Part shown: positions 33,054 through 43,123 of the stretch, piece by piece
Layout: each line of letters opens with the position of its first letter
How positions within the stretch are numbered: position 1 is the first letter of the stretch
From: Thermopolyspora flexuosa
GTDB lineage: Bacteria; Actinomycetota; Actinomycetes; Streptosporangiales; Streptosporangiaceae
Length of the DNA: 64,000 bases
Direction: 5' to 3'
NCBI RefSeq assembly: GCF_006716785.1
Contig: NZ_VFPQ01000001.1
Location: 2,976,001 to 3,040,000 of the forward strand
Made by a program: the position numbers and the translations under genes
Notes under the pieces: model-generated
Databases searched by the model: none
Seen by the model: only the letters and a program-made list of their open reading frames with translations
What the model was told of the DNA's origin: nothing

Positions 33054-34424
33054 GTGCCCGAGAGGAACCGCTGGAGCGTCGTCGTCGGACTCGGGCTGGT
33101 GGTGTTCATGGCCACGCTCGACGCCACCGCCGTCGCGATCGCACTGCCCGCGATCGAGCGCGGGTACGGGGTCACGACCACCGTCACCGAGTGGGTCGTG
33201 CTGGGCTACCTCCTGCCGCTGATCGCGGTCAGCCTGCCGGCGGGACGGTGGCTCGACGGGGTCGGCCTGCGCGGTGCGCACGTGTTCGCGACCGCCGGGT
33301 TCGGGCTGAGCAGCCTCGCGGCCGGGCTCGCCCCCGGGATCGGGTGGCTGGTGGCGGCCCGGGCCGTACAGGGAACGTTCGCCGGAATCCTGTTCGCCCT
33401 CGGCCCGATGATCGCGACCCGGGTGGTGCGGCCCGAGGCACGTGGCCGGGCGGTGGGCGTGATCACCTCGCTCGGCCCGCTCGGCGCGGTGAGCGGCCCC
33501 GTCCTGGGCGGGCTGATCGTCGACGGGCTCGGCTGGCCGTGGATCTTCTACCTCAACCTGCCGGTCTGTCTCGCCGTCATCCTCATCGGATGGGCCGGGC
33601 TGTCCCCGGACCGGCCGCTCGTGCCACCCGGGCGTACGCTGCTCGCCGAGGCCGTCGTGCTGGGCGCGGCCCTCGTCGCCGGCATGCTGGCGCTGTCCCT
33701 CGCGGCCGGGCGGCACCCGGCCTGGCTCCTCCTCGCCCTCGCCGCCGTGCCGCCGCTGATCGTGTGGGCGAGGATGGAGGGAAGCCGCGGCACCCGCGCG
33801 CTGATCCGCGCCCCGGGGGTGGCGGGGCCGCTGGTCACCGTGATGCTGATCTCGATGGCGGCCGCCGCCGTCGAGTTCACGGTCTCGTTCCACCTGCAGC
33901 GGGTGGCGGGGCTCGGCCCTTCGGCTGCCGGGATGACCCTGCTGGCCTTTCCCGCGGGCATGGTCCCGGCCGGGCTGCTCGCGGGGCTGCTGGTGGACCG
34001 GTGGAGCGCGGCCGGCACGGCCCGGCTCGGCGCGCTCGTCCTCGCCGCCGGTCTCGCCCTGCTGGTCCCGCTCGACGCGACATGGTCTCCGGCCGAGGTG
34101 CTCTGGCGGCTCGGCATCGCCGGGTGCGGGGTCGGCCTCACCAACGGCCCCGCGGTCACCCTGGTGATGACCCGTGCCGCCGGAGACCTGCTCGGCACGG
34201 CCGGGGCCGCCCAGAGCCTCGCCCGGCAGCTCGGCTTCGCCGTCGCCCCGGCCCTGGTCACCACCGTCTGGGCCGGGTACGGCTACGCCCCCGCCGGGCT
34301 GCGGGCCGCGATGCTGCCCGTCACGGCCGCGGCGGTGCTCGCGCTGGTCGCCCTGGCCCGGTCCCGCACCGCCCGCCCGGCGGAGGACGACCTCGCGGCA
34401 CGGCCCTCCGCGGCGGACGCCTGA
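33054..34424 (+). CDS. MFS drug exporter, DHA2-like
   Basis: A 456-residue membrane protein with about 14 hydrophobic segments. Family marks include LVVFMATLDATAVAIALPAI in helix 1, WVVLGYLLPLIAVSLPAGRW and the antiporter-type motif GPVLGGLIVDGLGWPWIFYL. The EmrB/QacA (DHA2) group exports drugs or metabolites by proton antiport. The GTG at 33054 is preceded by GGGAG. Transcription diverges from the TetR gene and should be controlled by the operator array between them. Two hairpins follow the stop. Confidence 0.88.
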   Translation: MPERNRWSVVVGLGLVVFMATLDATAVAIALPAIERGYGVTTTVTEWVVLGYLLPLIAVSLPAGRWLDGVGLRGAHVFATAGFGLSSLAAGLAPGIGWLVAARAVQGTFAGILFALGPMIATRVVRPEARGRAVGVITSLGPLGAVSGPVLGGLIVDGLGWPWIFYLNLPVCLAVILIGWAGLSPDRPLVPPGRTLLAEAVVLGAALVAGMLALSLAAGRHPAWLLLALAAVPPLIVWARMEGSRGTRALIRAPGVAGPLVTVMLISMAAAAVEFTVSFHLQRVAGLGPSAAGMTLLAFPAGMVPAGLLAGLLVDRWSAAGTARLGALVLAAGLALLVPLDATWSPAEVLWRLGIAGCGVGLTNGPAVTLVMTRAAGDLLGTAGAAQSLARQLGFAVAPALVTTVWAGYGYAPAGLRAAMLPVTAAAVLALVALARSRTARPAEDDLAARPSAADA

Positions 34425-34459
34425 CCGCGCCCGCCACGGTCACCCCGCGAGGAGGCGGC

Positions 34460-34523
34460 GGCCGGGCGATCCGCCCGGCCGGAGCCCGGAACGGCCCGCC
34501 GTACCCGCGCGGACCGTTCCGGG
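34460..34523. terminator. Two consecutive hairpins
   Basis: First hairpin: GGCCGGGCG (34460-34468) and CGCCCGGCC (34472-34480), 9-bp perfect arms, three-base loop. Second: CCCGGAACGG (34485-34494) and CCGTTCCGGG (34514-34523), 10-bp perfect arms, 19-base loop. They separate the convergent MFS and propionyl-CoA synthetase genes. Confidence 0.6.
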
Positions 34524-34548
34524 TGAGGAGTCCGATGCCCCGGCGGGG

Positions 34549-36429
<1,881 letters not shown>

Positions 36430-36577
36430 GTGTGCTCCCTCGGACCCGGCGCGACGCGACGCGGCGTGGCGGGCGCTCGGCGCCTTCGCCTGCCGCCGGA
36501 CCTCGTCGCTGACCTGACGTTTCTCCCGCCGTCATAACCGGGGATCGGGCCGTTGTCCATGAATCGGCCGTCCGGAA

Positions 36578-36617
36578 TCGGTCAACGGCGGCGGTGATCG
36601 GTGAACGGCGGCGGTGG
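36578..36617. repeat. 20-bp tandem repeat upstream of prpE
   Basis: TCGGTCAACGGCGGCGGTGA (36578-36597) is followed directly by a copy with two mismatches (36598-36617). It lies 150 bases upstream of prpE in a 270-base gap (36430-36699) that holds no gene. It could be a regulatory direct repeat or simple slippage. Confidence 0.45.
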
Positions 36618-36699
36618 TGAGGCCGGCGGCGGGTGCCGGGCCGTGAGCGGCACGGGTGGGCTCGATCGGGGCTCCGGCCCGGGGGAGGTCGCCGGGCCG

Positions 36700-37200
36700 T
36701 CAGTGGCCGCCGTGGGAGTCGGCGTTGCGGAGCTCGCCGTCGTGCGCCATCACGTGCTCGCCCTGGATGGTGCCGCCGATCTTCGCCTGCAGCTCGGGCA
36801 GCAGGGACTCGGGGGCGACGCCGATGGCCCACTGGTTGCCGACGAGCACCGATCCCCAGCCCTGCTCCTCGGCGGCCCAGGCGCGCATGCTCGTGATGTC
36901 CGGGAACACGTTGAGGAAGTAGCGCTGCTTGCCGGCGTTGCAGTAGCCGGAGGTGATGTCGGCGCCCTTGATCTGGATCTTCGGCTTGCCGCAGCCGATC
37001 GCCTCGGCGAGCTCCTCGATCGTGTACACCTTCGGCTCCGGGATCGCGGCCGCGGCCGCCTGGGTGGCGTTGTGCCCCTCGTGGGCGGCGTGCGAGCCCT
37101 CGTCTCCGCCGCAGGCGGCGACGGCGAGGGGCAGCGCGAACAGCGGCGCGAGAAACCGGACACGCTTGGCGACGAGGCCGGGCTGGGGTCGAAGACTCAT
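36700..37200 (-). CDS. His-rich lipoprotein of unknown function
   Basis: A 166-residue protein with a lipoprotein signal (VRFLAPLFALPLAVAAC) directly followed by a His-rich segment (SHAAHEGHN). The C-terminus is also His-rich (HDGELRNADSHGGH). The mature domain has two cysteines (IGCGKPKIQIKGADITSGYC) that probably pair. I cannot name a family; the His-rich ends suggest metal binding outside the membrane. GGAGGAGAA lies before the ATG at 37200. Its neighbours (DUF4142, ferric-reductase-like protein, CopD-CtaG fusion) make copper or iron plausible, as inference. Confidence 0.65.
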   Translation of the reverse strand: MSLRPQPGLVAKRVRFLAPLFALPLAVAACGGDEGSHAAHEGHNATQAAAAAIPEPKVYTIEELAEAIGCGKPKIQIKGADITSGYCNAGKQRYFLNVFPDITSMRAWAAEEQGWGSVLVGNQWAIGVAPESLLPELQAKIGGTIQGEHVMAHDGELRNADSHGGH

Positions 37201-37303
37201 CGACGTGTTCTCCTCCGCGATGCGGGTGGGGGGAATCTGCTCGGAGGTACGCAAAGGTCACGGGTCGGGTTCACGCGGGCGGGCGAACCGGCCCGGAAAC
37301 GCG

Positions 37304-37339
37304 GCGTGGGCGGCCCGTGCCTCCACGGGCCGCCCACGC
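37304..37339 (-). terminator. 16-bp perfect hairpin downstream of the DUF4142 gene
   Basis: GCGTGGGCGGCCCGTG (37304-37319) and its exact complement (37324-37339) surround a four-base loop. It is the longest perfect stem found in the window, placed 59 bases after the stop of the minus-strand DUF4142 gene and before the next gene start. Confidence 0.7.
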
Positions 37340-37397
37340 GGCGGAGTCCGTGCCGTGCCGTCCCGAGCCGGTCAGCCGAGGCCGTGCCGTACGGCGG

Positions 37398-38030
37398 TCA
37401 CTTGGCCGGGGCCGGCGGCTGCGGGAGCTGGCTGTGGTCGACGAGACCGGTGCTCTCCAGCAGGCGCATGTGCTTGAGCACGAAGCTGTTGGCGGTCTCG
37501 GCGAACGCCCGGATCTGGTCGTTGCGGGTGCCGGCGCGCACCTGGGCGATGGTGGCGAAGACGTTGCCGTGGGCGAGGCGCAGCCGGTTGGCGAAGACCC
37601 GGTCGAACTCCTCGCCGGGCGCCGCCGCGGTCTCCTCGGCGAGCCACTGCTTCTGGCTCTCGCTCGGCTCGCTCGGCAGCACCACGCCGAGCTGGGCGGC
37701 GAGCGCCAGCACCTGCTCGTCGAGCTTCTGGTGGTCGGCGGCGAGGATCCGGCCGACCTCCTTGACCTTCTGGTTGTTCGACTTGGTCTGCGCCATGTTG
37801 CCGGAGGGGATCTCCCACAGACCGGCCTGCCGGATCTTGAACAGGAAGTCCTGGTCGGCGGTGGTGAGCGGGCCCGAGGCGGTCTGCTTGATCACCTCGG
37901 GTTCCCCGCCCGCCGCCCCGCTCGCGGGGGCCGCCTTGGGCAGGATCACGATGATCGCGACCGTGGCGACGACGAGAAACGCGGCGACCAGCAGCAGCTC
38001 GACCGCCTTTATCCGATTCGTGCCGTCCAC
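37398..38030 (-). CDS. DUF4142-domain membrane-anchored protein
   Basis: A 210-residue protein with one N-terminal membrane helix (VELLLVAAFLVVATVAIIVI) and a ferritin-like helical DUF4142 domain. Matching segments are TTADQDFLFKIRQAGLWEIP, GRILAADHQKLDEQVLALAA, RLRLAHGNVFATIAQV, GTRNDQIRAFAETANSF and VLKHMRLLESTGLVD. The His and Glu pattern across the helices is typical of the family, whose function is unknown. The GTG at 38030 follows GGAGGTGG. It is divergent from the ECF sigma gene with a 420-base gap, and may belong to its regulon. Confidence 0.85.
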   Translation of the reverse strand: MDGTNRIKAVELLLVAAFLVVATVAIIVILPKAAPASGAAGGEPEVIKQTASGPLTTADQDFLFKIRQAGLWEIPSGNMAQTKSNNQKVKEVGRILAADHQKLDEQVLALAAQLGVVLPSEPSESQKQWLAEETAAAPGEEFDRVFANRLRLAHGNVFATIAQVRAGTRNDQIRAFAETANSFVLKHMRLLESTGLVDHSQLPQPPAPAK

Positions 38031-38395
38031 GAGTAACCACCTCCGCTATAGCCGCTGTCGGCGCCGGTGCCCCGCCCGTGGCGGCGGGCCCGGCCCCGCG
38101 GGTGTCGTACGCCCTCCGGCCCCGGCCGAAAAATCCGCGCCGGACGTTGAGACGTTCCGGCCGTCGGTGCGTATCACTGGTCGAGTCCGTCGGCGGCCCG
38201 CACCGCCGAGGGGGACGCGGCGACCGGAGGGGCGCCGCCCGGGTGCGGGCCCGCCGACGGGGGACGCGTCCCGGCACCGGCCGGGGCGTCGTTCGCGACG
38301 CCGCACCACGGTCACCTCCCTCACGCGGAGTGGGCCGTGTCGGAGTGAGCTACGAAGGGGGACCGATGACGGTTCAAGCAAACCGTTGGAAATTT
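38031..38395. other. Intergenic region between DUF4142 and sigma factor genes
   Basis: About 365 bases without a supported gene. The left part (38040-38340) has ordinary GC-rich composition. The part near 38375-38450 is AT-rich and contains the sigma-gene promoter. GAAGGGGGACCGATG at 38354-38368 looks like a ribosome binding site and start, but its frame stops at a TGA overlapping 38431, giving only a short peptide (MTVQANRWKFLTQPVLRI and three more residues). It could be a short leader or chance. Confidence 0.4.
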
Positions 38396-38424
38396 TTGAC
38401 GCAACCAGTGTTGCGGATTTTATG
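38396..38424 (+). promoter_or_regulatory. Sigma-70-like promoter of the ECF sigma operon
   Basis: TTGACG (38396-38401) and TTTATG (38419-38424) are spaced by 17 bases in the most AT-rich patch of the area, 27 bases before the ATG at 38451. No obvious ECF-type GGAAC/CGT pair was seen, so self-activation is not evident here. Confidence 0.5.
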
Positions 38425-38450
38425 TATGTGACACTCGAGTTGCTGGCACT

Positions 38451-39011
38451 ATGTGGGGCGTGCAGCGCTACCGCAGCATCAGCCCCCAGGGGCGGACCGC
38501 CGACAAGGACCCCGAAGAGCAGCTGATCACCGCGCTCTACCAGGAGTTCCGCGGCCCCCTGCTTCGCAACGTACGCAGACTCACCGGCGGTGACCTGCAG
38601 TGGGCGGAGGACGTCGTGCAGGAGACGATCTTCCGCGCCTGGAAGAACGCCGGCAAGCTCAACCGTGAGCCCGGGCTCCTGTGGGCCTGGCTCATGACCG
38701 TGGCCAGGCGTATCGTCATCGATGGACGGCGCCGCCGCAGCGCGCGGCCGCCGGAGGTCGAAGCCGACGGCCTGGACAACGCATGGGTTCCGGACGCCTC
38801 CGACTCGACGTTGTCGTCGATCGTGGTCTCCGACGCCCTGCTCTCGCTTTCCGAGGAGCACCGTGAGGCGCTCATGCAAACATATTTGAAGGATCGGACC
38901 ATCAACGAGGCGGCGGAGATCCTCGGCGTGCCCCCGGGCACGGTGAAGTCCCGCGTCTACTACGCTCTCCGGGCGCTGCGTGCCGCGTTGAAAGAGAGAG
39001 GGATGCCCTGA
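38451..39011 (+). CDS. ECF-type RNA polymerase sigma factor
   Basis: A 186-residue group 4 sigma factor with region 2 (LYQEFRGPLLRNVRRLTGGD, WAEDVVQETIFRAWKN) and region 4 (LSEEHREALMQTYLKDRTI, AAEILGVPPGTVKSRVYYAL), no other domains. The sequence resembles actinobacterial SigL-like factors that are held by a membrane ZAS anti-sigma. The anti-sigma gene starts one base after its stop, so they form an operon. Likely targets are envelope or redox genes; the flanking DUF4142 and ferric-reductase-like genes are candidates. Confidence 0.9.
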   Translation: MWGVQRYRSISPQGRTADKDPEEQLITALYQEFRGPLLRNVRRLTGGDLQWAEDVVQETIFRAWKNAGKLNREPGLLWAWLMTVARRIVIDGRRRRSARPPEVEADGLDNAWVPDASDSTLSSIVVSDALLSLSEEHREALMQTYLKDRTINEAAEILGVPPGTVKSRVYYALRALRAALKERGMP

Positions 39012-39012
39012 C

Positions 39013-39690
39013 ATGTACTCCCCTCCTCAATTCGATCCTCACTACGAGGTAGCGGCCTACGCCCTGGGCATCCTCGACCCGGCGGACTCCGAGGCCTTCG
39101 AAGCACACCTCGTCGACTGCATGGAATGTCAGGCCGAGCTGCTCGAGCTCCACGAGGTCCCGGCGGCGCTCGACCTGATCAAGGGTGGTCCGGTGGACGC
39201 GGTCGCCGCCGCGCCCCAGCCGCGGCGGGGAGGCGAGGCGGCCGTCGCCTCGCTCCTCGACCGGGTGGCCAAGCGGCGGCGCAGGCGCACCCGGACGCTG
39301 TGGCTCGCGGTCGCCGCCGCGGTGGTGGTGACCGCCGTCACCCCGGTCGCGGTGCGGCAGTTCTGGCCCGAGCCGGGCGGCCAGACCGTGGCGCAGACGT
39401 TCCGGGCCGCGAGCCGGAACGTCCAGGCCTCCATCTCGCTCACCCCCAAGGAGTGGGGCACCGAGGTCTCCTTCGAGCTCACCGGCGTGAAGGGGCCGCT
39501 GCAGTGCACCCTCGTCGCGGTCTCCACCTCGGGTGAGACCGAGACCGTGGCGAGCTGGAAGGTCAACGCGGGCGAGGCCGACGAGCCGCTGCGGATCACC
39601 GGCGCCACGTCGTTCGAGAAGTCGGCGATCAAGCGCTTCGAGTTCCGCACCAACAACGGACCCGATCTGCTGGAGGTCCCGGCCTCCTGA
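39013..39690 (+). CDS. Membrane anti-sigma factor with ZAS motif
   Basis: A 225-residue protein. The N-terminal ZAS domain has HLVDCMECQAELLELHE (His32, Cys36, Cys39), the zinc-binding HxxxCxxC of redox- or signal-sensing anti-sigma factors. A basic stretch (KRRRRRTRT) and a membrane helix (about 96-114) lead to an extracellular beta-rich domain of about 105 residues of the RskA type (FRAASRNVQASISLTPKEWG, TEVSFELTGVKGPLQCTL). It should sequester the sigma factor encoded one base upstream. Release may follow oxidation of the zinc site or proteolysis of the external domain; the sequence does not say which. Confidence 0.88.
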   Translation: MYSPPQFDPHYEVAAYALGILDPADSEAFEAHLVDCMECQAELLELHEVPAALDLIKGGPVDAVAAAPQPRRGGEAAVASLLDRVAKRRRRRTRTLWLAVAAAVVVTAVTPVAVRQFWPEPGGQTVAQTFRAASRNVQASISLTPKEWGTEVSFELTGVKGPLQCTLVAVSTSGETETVASWKVNAGEADEPLRITGATSFEKSAIKRFEFRTNNGPDLLEVPAS

Positions 39691-39698
39691 GGACTGTG

Positions 39699-39738
39699 GG
39701 CTCCGCGCCGCCCGCACCTTCCGGGCCGCGGCGGAGCC
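39699..39738. terminator. Hairpin between anti-sigma and ferric-reductase-like genes
   Basis: GGCTCCGC (39699-39706) and GCGGAGCC (39731-39738) are perfect 8-bp arms. Further partial pairing is possible inside. The site lies just after the anti-sigma stop and before the convergent gene end. Confidence 0.5.
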
Positions 39739-39799
39739 GTACCCGAAGCCCCCGGGTCCCGGTCACGGCGCCACGCGCCCGGCCGGGGCCTGCGGGGCT

Positions 39800-40621
39800 T
39801 CAGCGTCTCACCTCGTTCCTGCCGCGGCGGCGCACCTCCCGGCGCAGCGACGCCCAGAACTCGGCGTCGATCGCGCCGTCCGCGGCGAGGTCGCCGATGA
39901 GGTCGGTCCTGGCCTTGGTCTTGGGGGCGCCGAGGCTCGGCCGTACCTGGACCGGGCCGGCGCGGCGCTCCAGCGCGGAGCCGGTGCGGAAGGTCGCGAC
40001 CAGCCGGATGACGAGCCCGAGGCCGACGAGCACGAGACAGGCCGAGTAGCTGAGGATCACCCACAGCGCGGCGGGCCGGCCCGCGGTGAGGCCGTGCACG
40101 ATCGCGATCGGCCAGCACAGGTACGCCATGCTGTGGGCGAAGCGCCACATCCAGGGCTGGCCCCGGGTGGCGAACTTGGCCCGGAACACCCCGGTGAGGG
40201 TGATGGCGAGCCAGCTCAGCGCCGCGATGGTCCCCAGGTCGACCGCGACCCGGTCGGACGAGAAGGGCAGGAACGCGTTGACGAACGCGGCCTTGCCCAT
40301 GGCCACCTTGAGGATGACGTGGGTGCCGAGGAAGGCGAGGCCGGCCATCGTGATCATCCGGTGGGCGATCTGCAGCAGGATGCGCAGCCGGATCGTGAGC
40401 ACGAGGCGGTCGGTGGCGGCGAGTCCCACCATGACCGTCAGGCTCAGCGCGATGAGGGCGAACGGCCCGGAGTAGAACTCGAGGAAGTCGCGCACCGCGA
40501 CCAGGAACGCGATGCCCTGCAGGATGATGCCGACGACCAGCACGGCGGCCGCCGACGCCCCGATCAGCACGAGCGGTCTGCTCCTGTGACGCGGGGCGAA
40601 CGCTTGTCGCATCTCCTTCAT
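39800..40621 (-). CDS. Ferric-reductase-like transmembrane protein
   Basis: A 273-residue protein with about six membrane helices. Two helices each carry a His pair spaced 13-14 residues apart (IAHRMITMAGLAFLGTH and FAHSMAYLCWPIAIVHG), the pattern that ligates heme b in ferric-reductase/cytochrome b561-like domains. There is no FAD/NAD domain, so it must receive electrons from a partner. The basic, charged C-terminal tail (about 60 residues) is cytoplasmic. GAGG lies before the ATG at 40621. It is convergent with the sigma/anti-sigma operon. Confidence 0.75.
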   Translation of the reverse strand: MKEMRQAFAPRHRSRPLVLIGASAAAVLVVGIILQGIAFLVAVRDFLEFYSGPFALIALSLTVMVGLAATDRLVLTIRLRILLQIAHRMITMAGLAFLGTHVILKVAMGKAAFVNAFLPFSSDRVAVDLGTIAALSWLAITLTGVFRAKFATRGQPWMWRFAHSMAYLCWPIAIVHGLTAGRPAALWVILSYSACLVLVGLGLVIRLVATFRTGSALERRAGPVQVRPSLGAPKTKARTDLIGDLAADGAIDAEFWASLRREVRRRGRNEVRR

Positions 40622-40923
40622 CCCGTCCTCGCGAGAGAGGGGACCGGCTGTGGGGGGTGCCTGCCGTTGAGGACCTGGAACCAGCGCACCAATGACACTA
40701 ACGCCACTTCGCTATCTCTGGTACTGGATAGTTCCAAGTGACAAGGTTTTCACGCTTGCGCATGGTTCAGCATCCCCCGCCGGGTGAGGCGACGGGAATC
40801 ATGAGGCAGGCTCATGAGAGTGTAACGGCACCGCCCTCGTCGCCCCGCGCCCACGACTTCCGTCGCCACCCAAGAATGGGATGAATGCGACAAACTTACT
40901 TAATTTCGCATCAACCTGAAAAG
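40622..40923. other. Intergenic region upstream of the ferric-reductase-like gene
   Basis: About 300 bases without a gene. It contains the inverted pair CTATC/GATAG around 40711-40730 and GGAAC elements on both strands (near 40677 and, on the minus strand, near 40735), which might be regulatory. The sequence next to the CopD-CtaG stop (40885-40923) is AT-rich. I could not assign promoters with confidence. Confidence 0.35.
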
Positions 40924-42900
40924 CTAGTTGTTTGCCCCGCTCTCCCGTTTCCGTTCGCGCAGCCAGAACAGGAACAGCACCACAAGGAAGATCATCAAGG
41001 CGCCGATGCCGCCGATCAGCGCGCCGACACGCTGGTCGGCGGCGAGCGCGAGGGTCTCGGCGGCCCGTCCGCCGCCCGCCGCCCCCTCCGGTGACCCCCA
41101 CATCAGCCCGAGCTGGAAGTACCAGCCCTCCCCCACGACCGGCCCGTCCATGAGCGCCGCGGCGAGCAGCAGGTGCACCGGCAGCCCGGCGATGAGCAGC
41201 CGCAGCCGGTTCCCCGGCTCCAGCGGTACGGCGGGCGGGTCGGCCTCGAGCACGAGCCGGAAGTAGCAGAAGCCGACGCCGAGGAAGAGGGCCACGGTCG
41301 CCACGTGGCAGGCGTAGCTCCACTGCGCCAGGACGAACCAGTCGGTGAAGTAGAACAGCGGCACCGGCAGCGCGTACGCGACGAACCCCGCCGCCGGGTG
41401 GGTGAGCCACCGCCCCGCGCCCTCCGGCCGGGCCAGGCCGAGGACGGTACGGCCGAGCGTGATCGGCGCGGCCGCGGCGAGCAGCAGCGGCGCGGCCACG
41501 GTGATCGCGAGGAACTGGATCGCGTGCACCGAGAACATCACCCGGCCGTACGCGCCGACGCCGCTCAGCAGCACGAACGCGAGCACACCGAGCCCGCCGT
41601 ACCAGCACAGCGCGCGGCGCGCCGGCCAGGCCGTGCCGGACCGCCGCAGCCGGCGCACCCCGGCGGCGTACAGCAGCCCGGCCCCGGCGAGCGTGAGCAG
41701 CAGGAACAGGTCGGGCCGCACCTCGGTGAGCAGCCTGGCACCCTGTAGCGGCGGCACGTGGTAGCCGAGCTGCAGCGCGATCCACGACGTCTCGGCGTCG
41801 TCCGCGGGCGGCGGGGTGCGGGACAGCGCCACGGCGAGCCCGATCGTGCCCGCCATGACGACGAGCTCCCCGGTGGCCAGCCGGAGGAACGGCCGCCGGG
41901 TACGGCCGGCCGTGACCGCGGCGACGGTGCGCCGCCGGTGCATCAGGCCGAACCAGCCGAGCGCCGCGAGCAGCACCACCTTGGCGATCACGAGCTGGCC
42001 GTACCGCGAGGTCCACAGCAGGGAGAGGTCCTCCAGCCGGGCGGCGATGTTCACCAGCCCGGAGGCCCCGGCGGCGACGAAGCAGCCGAGCGCGAGCGCG
42101 CTGAACCGGGTGAGCGCGGCGGGCAGGATCTCCCGGGCGTCGCGCAGGTGGAGCAGGATCGCGGCGAGGCCGCCGACCCACGCGGCCACCCCCACCCCGT
42201 GGACGATCATGCTCGACACCGCCAGGTCGTGGTCGGCGGCCGAGGCGGAGTGCCCGGCGTACAGCGGGGGCACGAGCGCGACGAGCGCCGCGAGGAGCGC
42301 CACGGCCGCGCCGCGCAGCCGGGTGACGCGGCCGCACGCGAGCGCGATCGCCATCGCGAGCAGCACGACCATCACCGTCGCCCGCATCTGCGCGAACGAC
42401 GCGGCCAGCTCGACCAGGCCCTCCTGGCCGGCGAGCTCGCCGAGCGGCACCCCGAGGATGTCGGCGAGGGTGAGCACGAGCAGCAGCGCGGCGCAGGCGG
42501 CCCAGCCCAGCGCCCACCGGCCCGCCGCGCGCACGCAGCGCACCGCGACCGGCGCGAGGCGTACCGAGCGGGCGGGCACGAGCACCGCGGCGGCGAGCAG
42601 CGTGCCCGCGGTCATCACCCCGCAGGCGTCGAGCAGCAGCCGCACCACCGGGAGCGACCAGGTGACCAGCGGCCCCGCCGTGGGCAGGTCCACGATCGCG
42701 CGCGGCGGTCCGCTCAGCCCGAACAGCAGGGCCGCCACCAGCACCCCGGCCCCGCAGGCGAGCGTGGCCAGGGCCCACAGCGCGATCCGGGGCCGCCCGC
42801 CGGCCTCACCGGGGGACGCGCCCGCGGCGCGGGCCGGCACCGGCCCCTCGTCCGCGACGTGGACGCCGGCCCGCTCGGCCGGGGAAACCTTCGACACCAT
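40924..42900 (-). CDS. CopD-CtaG fusion membrane protein
   Basis: A 658-residue protein with about 16-18 membrane helices in two halves. Residues 40-370 resemble the copper-resistance protein CopD (SSMIVHGVGVAAWVGGLAAI, SRYGQLVIAKVVLLAALGWF). Residues 400-640 resemble the caa3 oxidase assembly factor CtaG (MFSVHAIQFLAITVAAPLLL, FYFTDWFVLAQWSY, GWYFQLGLMWGSPEGAAGGG). This fusion is common in actinobacteria and is thought to move copper to cytochrome oxidase. The ATG at 42900 overlaps a GTG three bases upstream; GGAGGT is directly before, so GTG at 42894 is also possible. The short cytoplasmic tail is basic. Confidence 0.85.
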   Translation of the reverse strand: MVSKVSPAERAGVHVADEGPVPARAAGASPGEAGGRPRIALWALATLACGAGVLVAALLFGLSGPPRAIVDLPTAGPLVTWSLPVVRLLLDACGVMTAGTLLAAAVLVPARSVRLAPVAVRCVRAAGRWALGWAACAALLLVLTLADILGVPLGELAGQEGLVELAASFAQMRATVMVVLLAMAIALACGRVTRLRGAAVALLAALVALVPPLYAGHSASAADHDLAVSSMIVHGVGVAAWVGGLAAILLHLRDAREILPAALTRFSALALGCFVAAGASGLVNIAARLEDLSLLWTSRYGQLVIAKVVLLAALGWFGLMHRRRTVAAVTAGRTRRPFLRLATGELVVMAGTIGLAVALSRTPPPADDAETSWIALQLGYHVPPLQGARLLTEVRPDLFLLLTLAGAGLLYAAGVRRLRRSGTAWPARRALCWYGGLGVLAFVLLSGVGAYGRVMFSVHAIQFLAITVAAPLLLAAAAPITLGRTVLGLARPEGAGRWLTHPAAGFVAYALPVPLFYFTDWFVLAQWSYACHVATVALFLGVGFCYFRLVLEADPPAVPLEPGNRLRLLIAGLPVHLLLAAALMDGPVVGEGWYFQLGLMWGSPEGAAGGGRAAETLALAADQRVGALIGGIGALMIFLVVLFLFWLRERKRESGANN

Positions 42901-43123
42901 CACACCTCCAACGCACCGCCGCCCTCGCCGGGGCGTCACCGGTGGATACGCGGCGAAGGCCGGTTCCGGCACAGCCGGAATCCGCGGCCCGGTACGGCAC
43001 GGCGCGACCGGCCCGGCGCTGATAAAGTGACGCGTCCTGTCCGGCACGCCGCCGCCACGGCGCGCGCGGGCCGTGCGCGCAGATCTTCGCCCGATCCGTA
43101 CGTCCAGCCCGGGGGGAGCCCGC

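Noticed and set aside
38364-38431. Short frame (ATG 38367, about 21 codons) before the sigma gene as a leader peptide
   Set aside because: It overlaps the proposed sigma promoter, so transcription would begin after it. I leave it in the intergenic note only.
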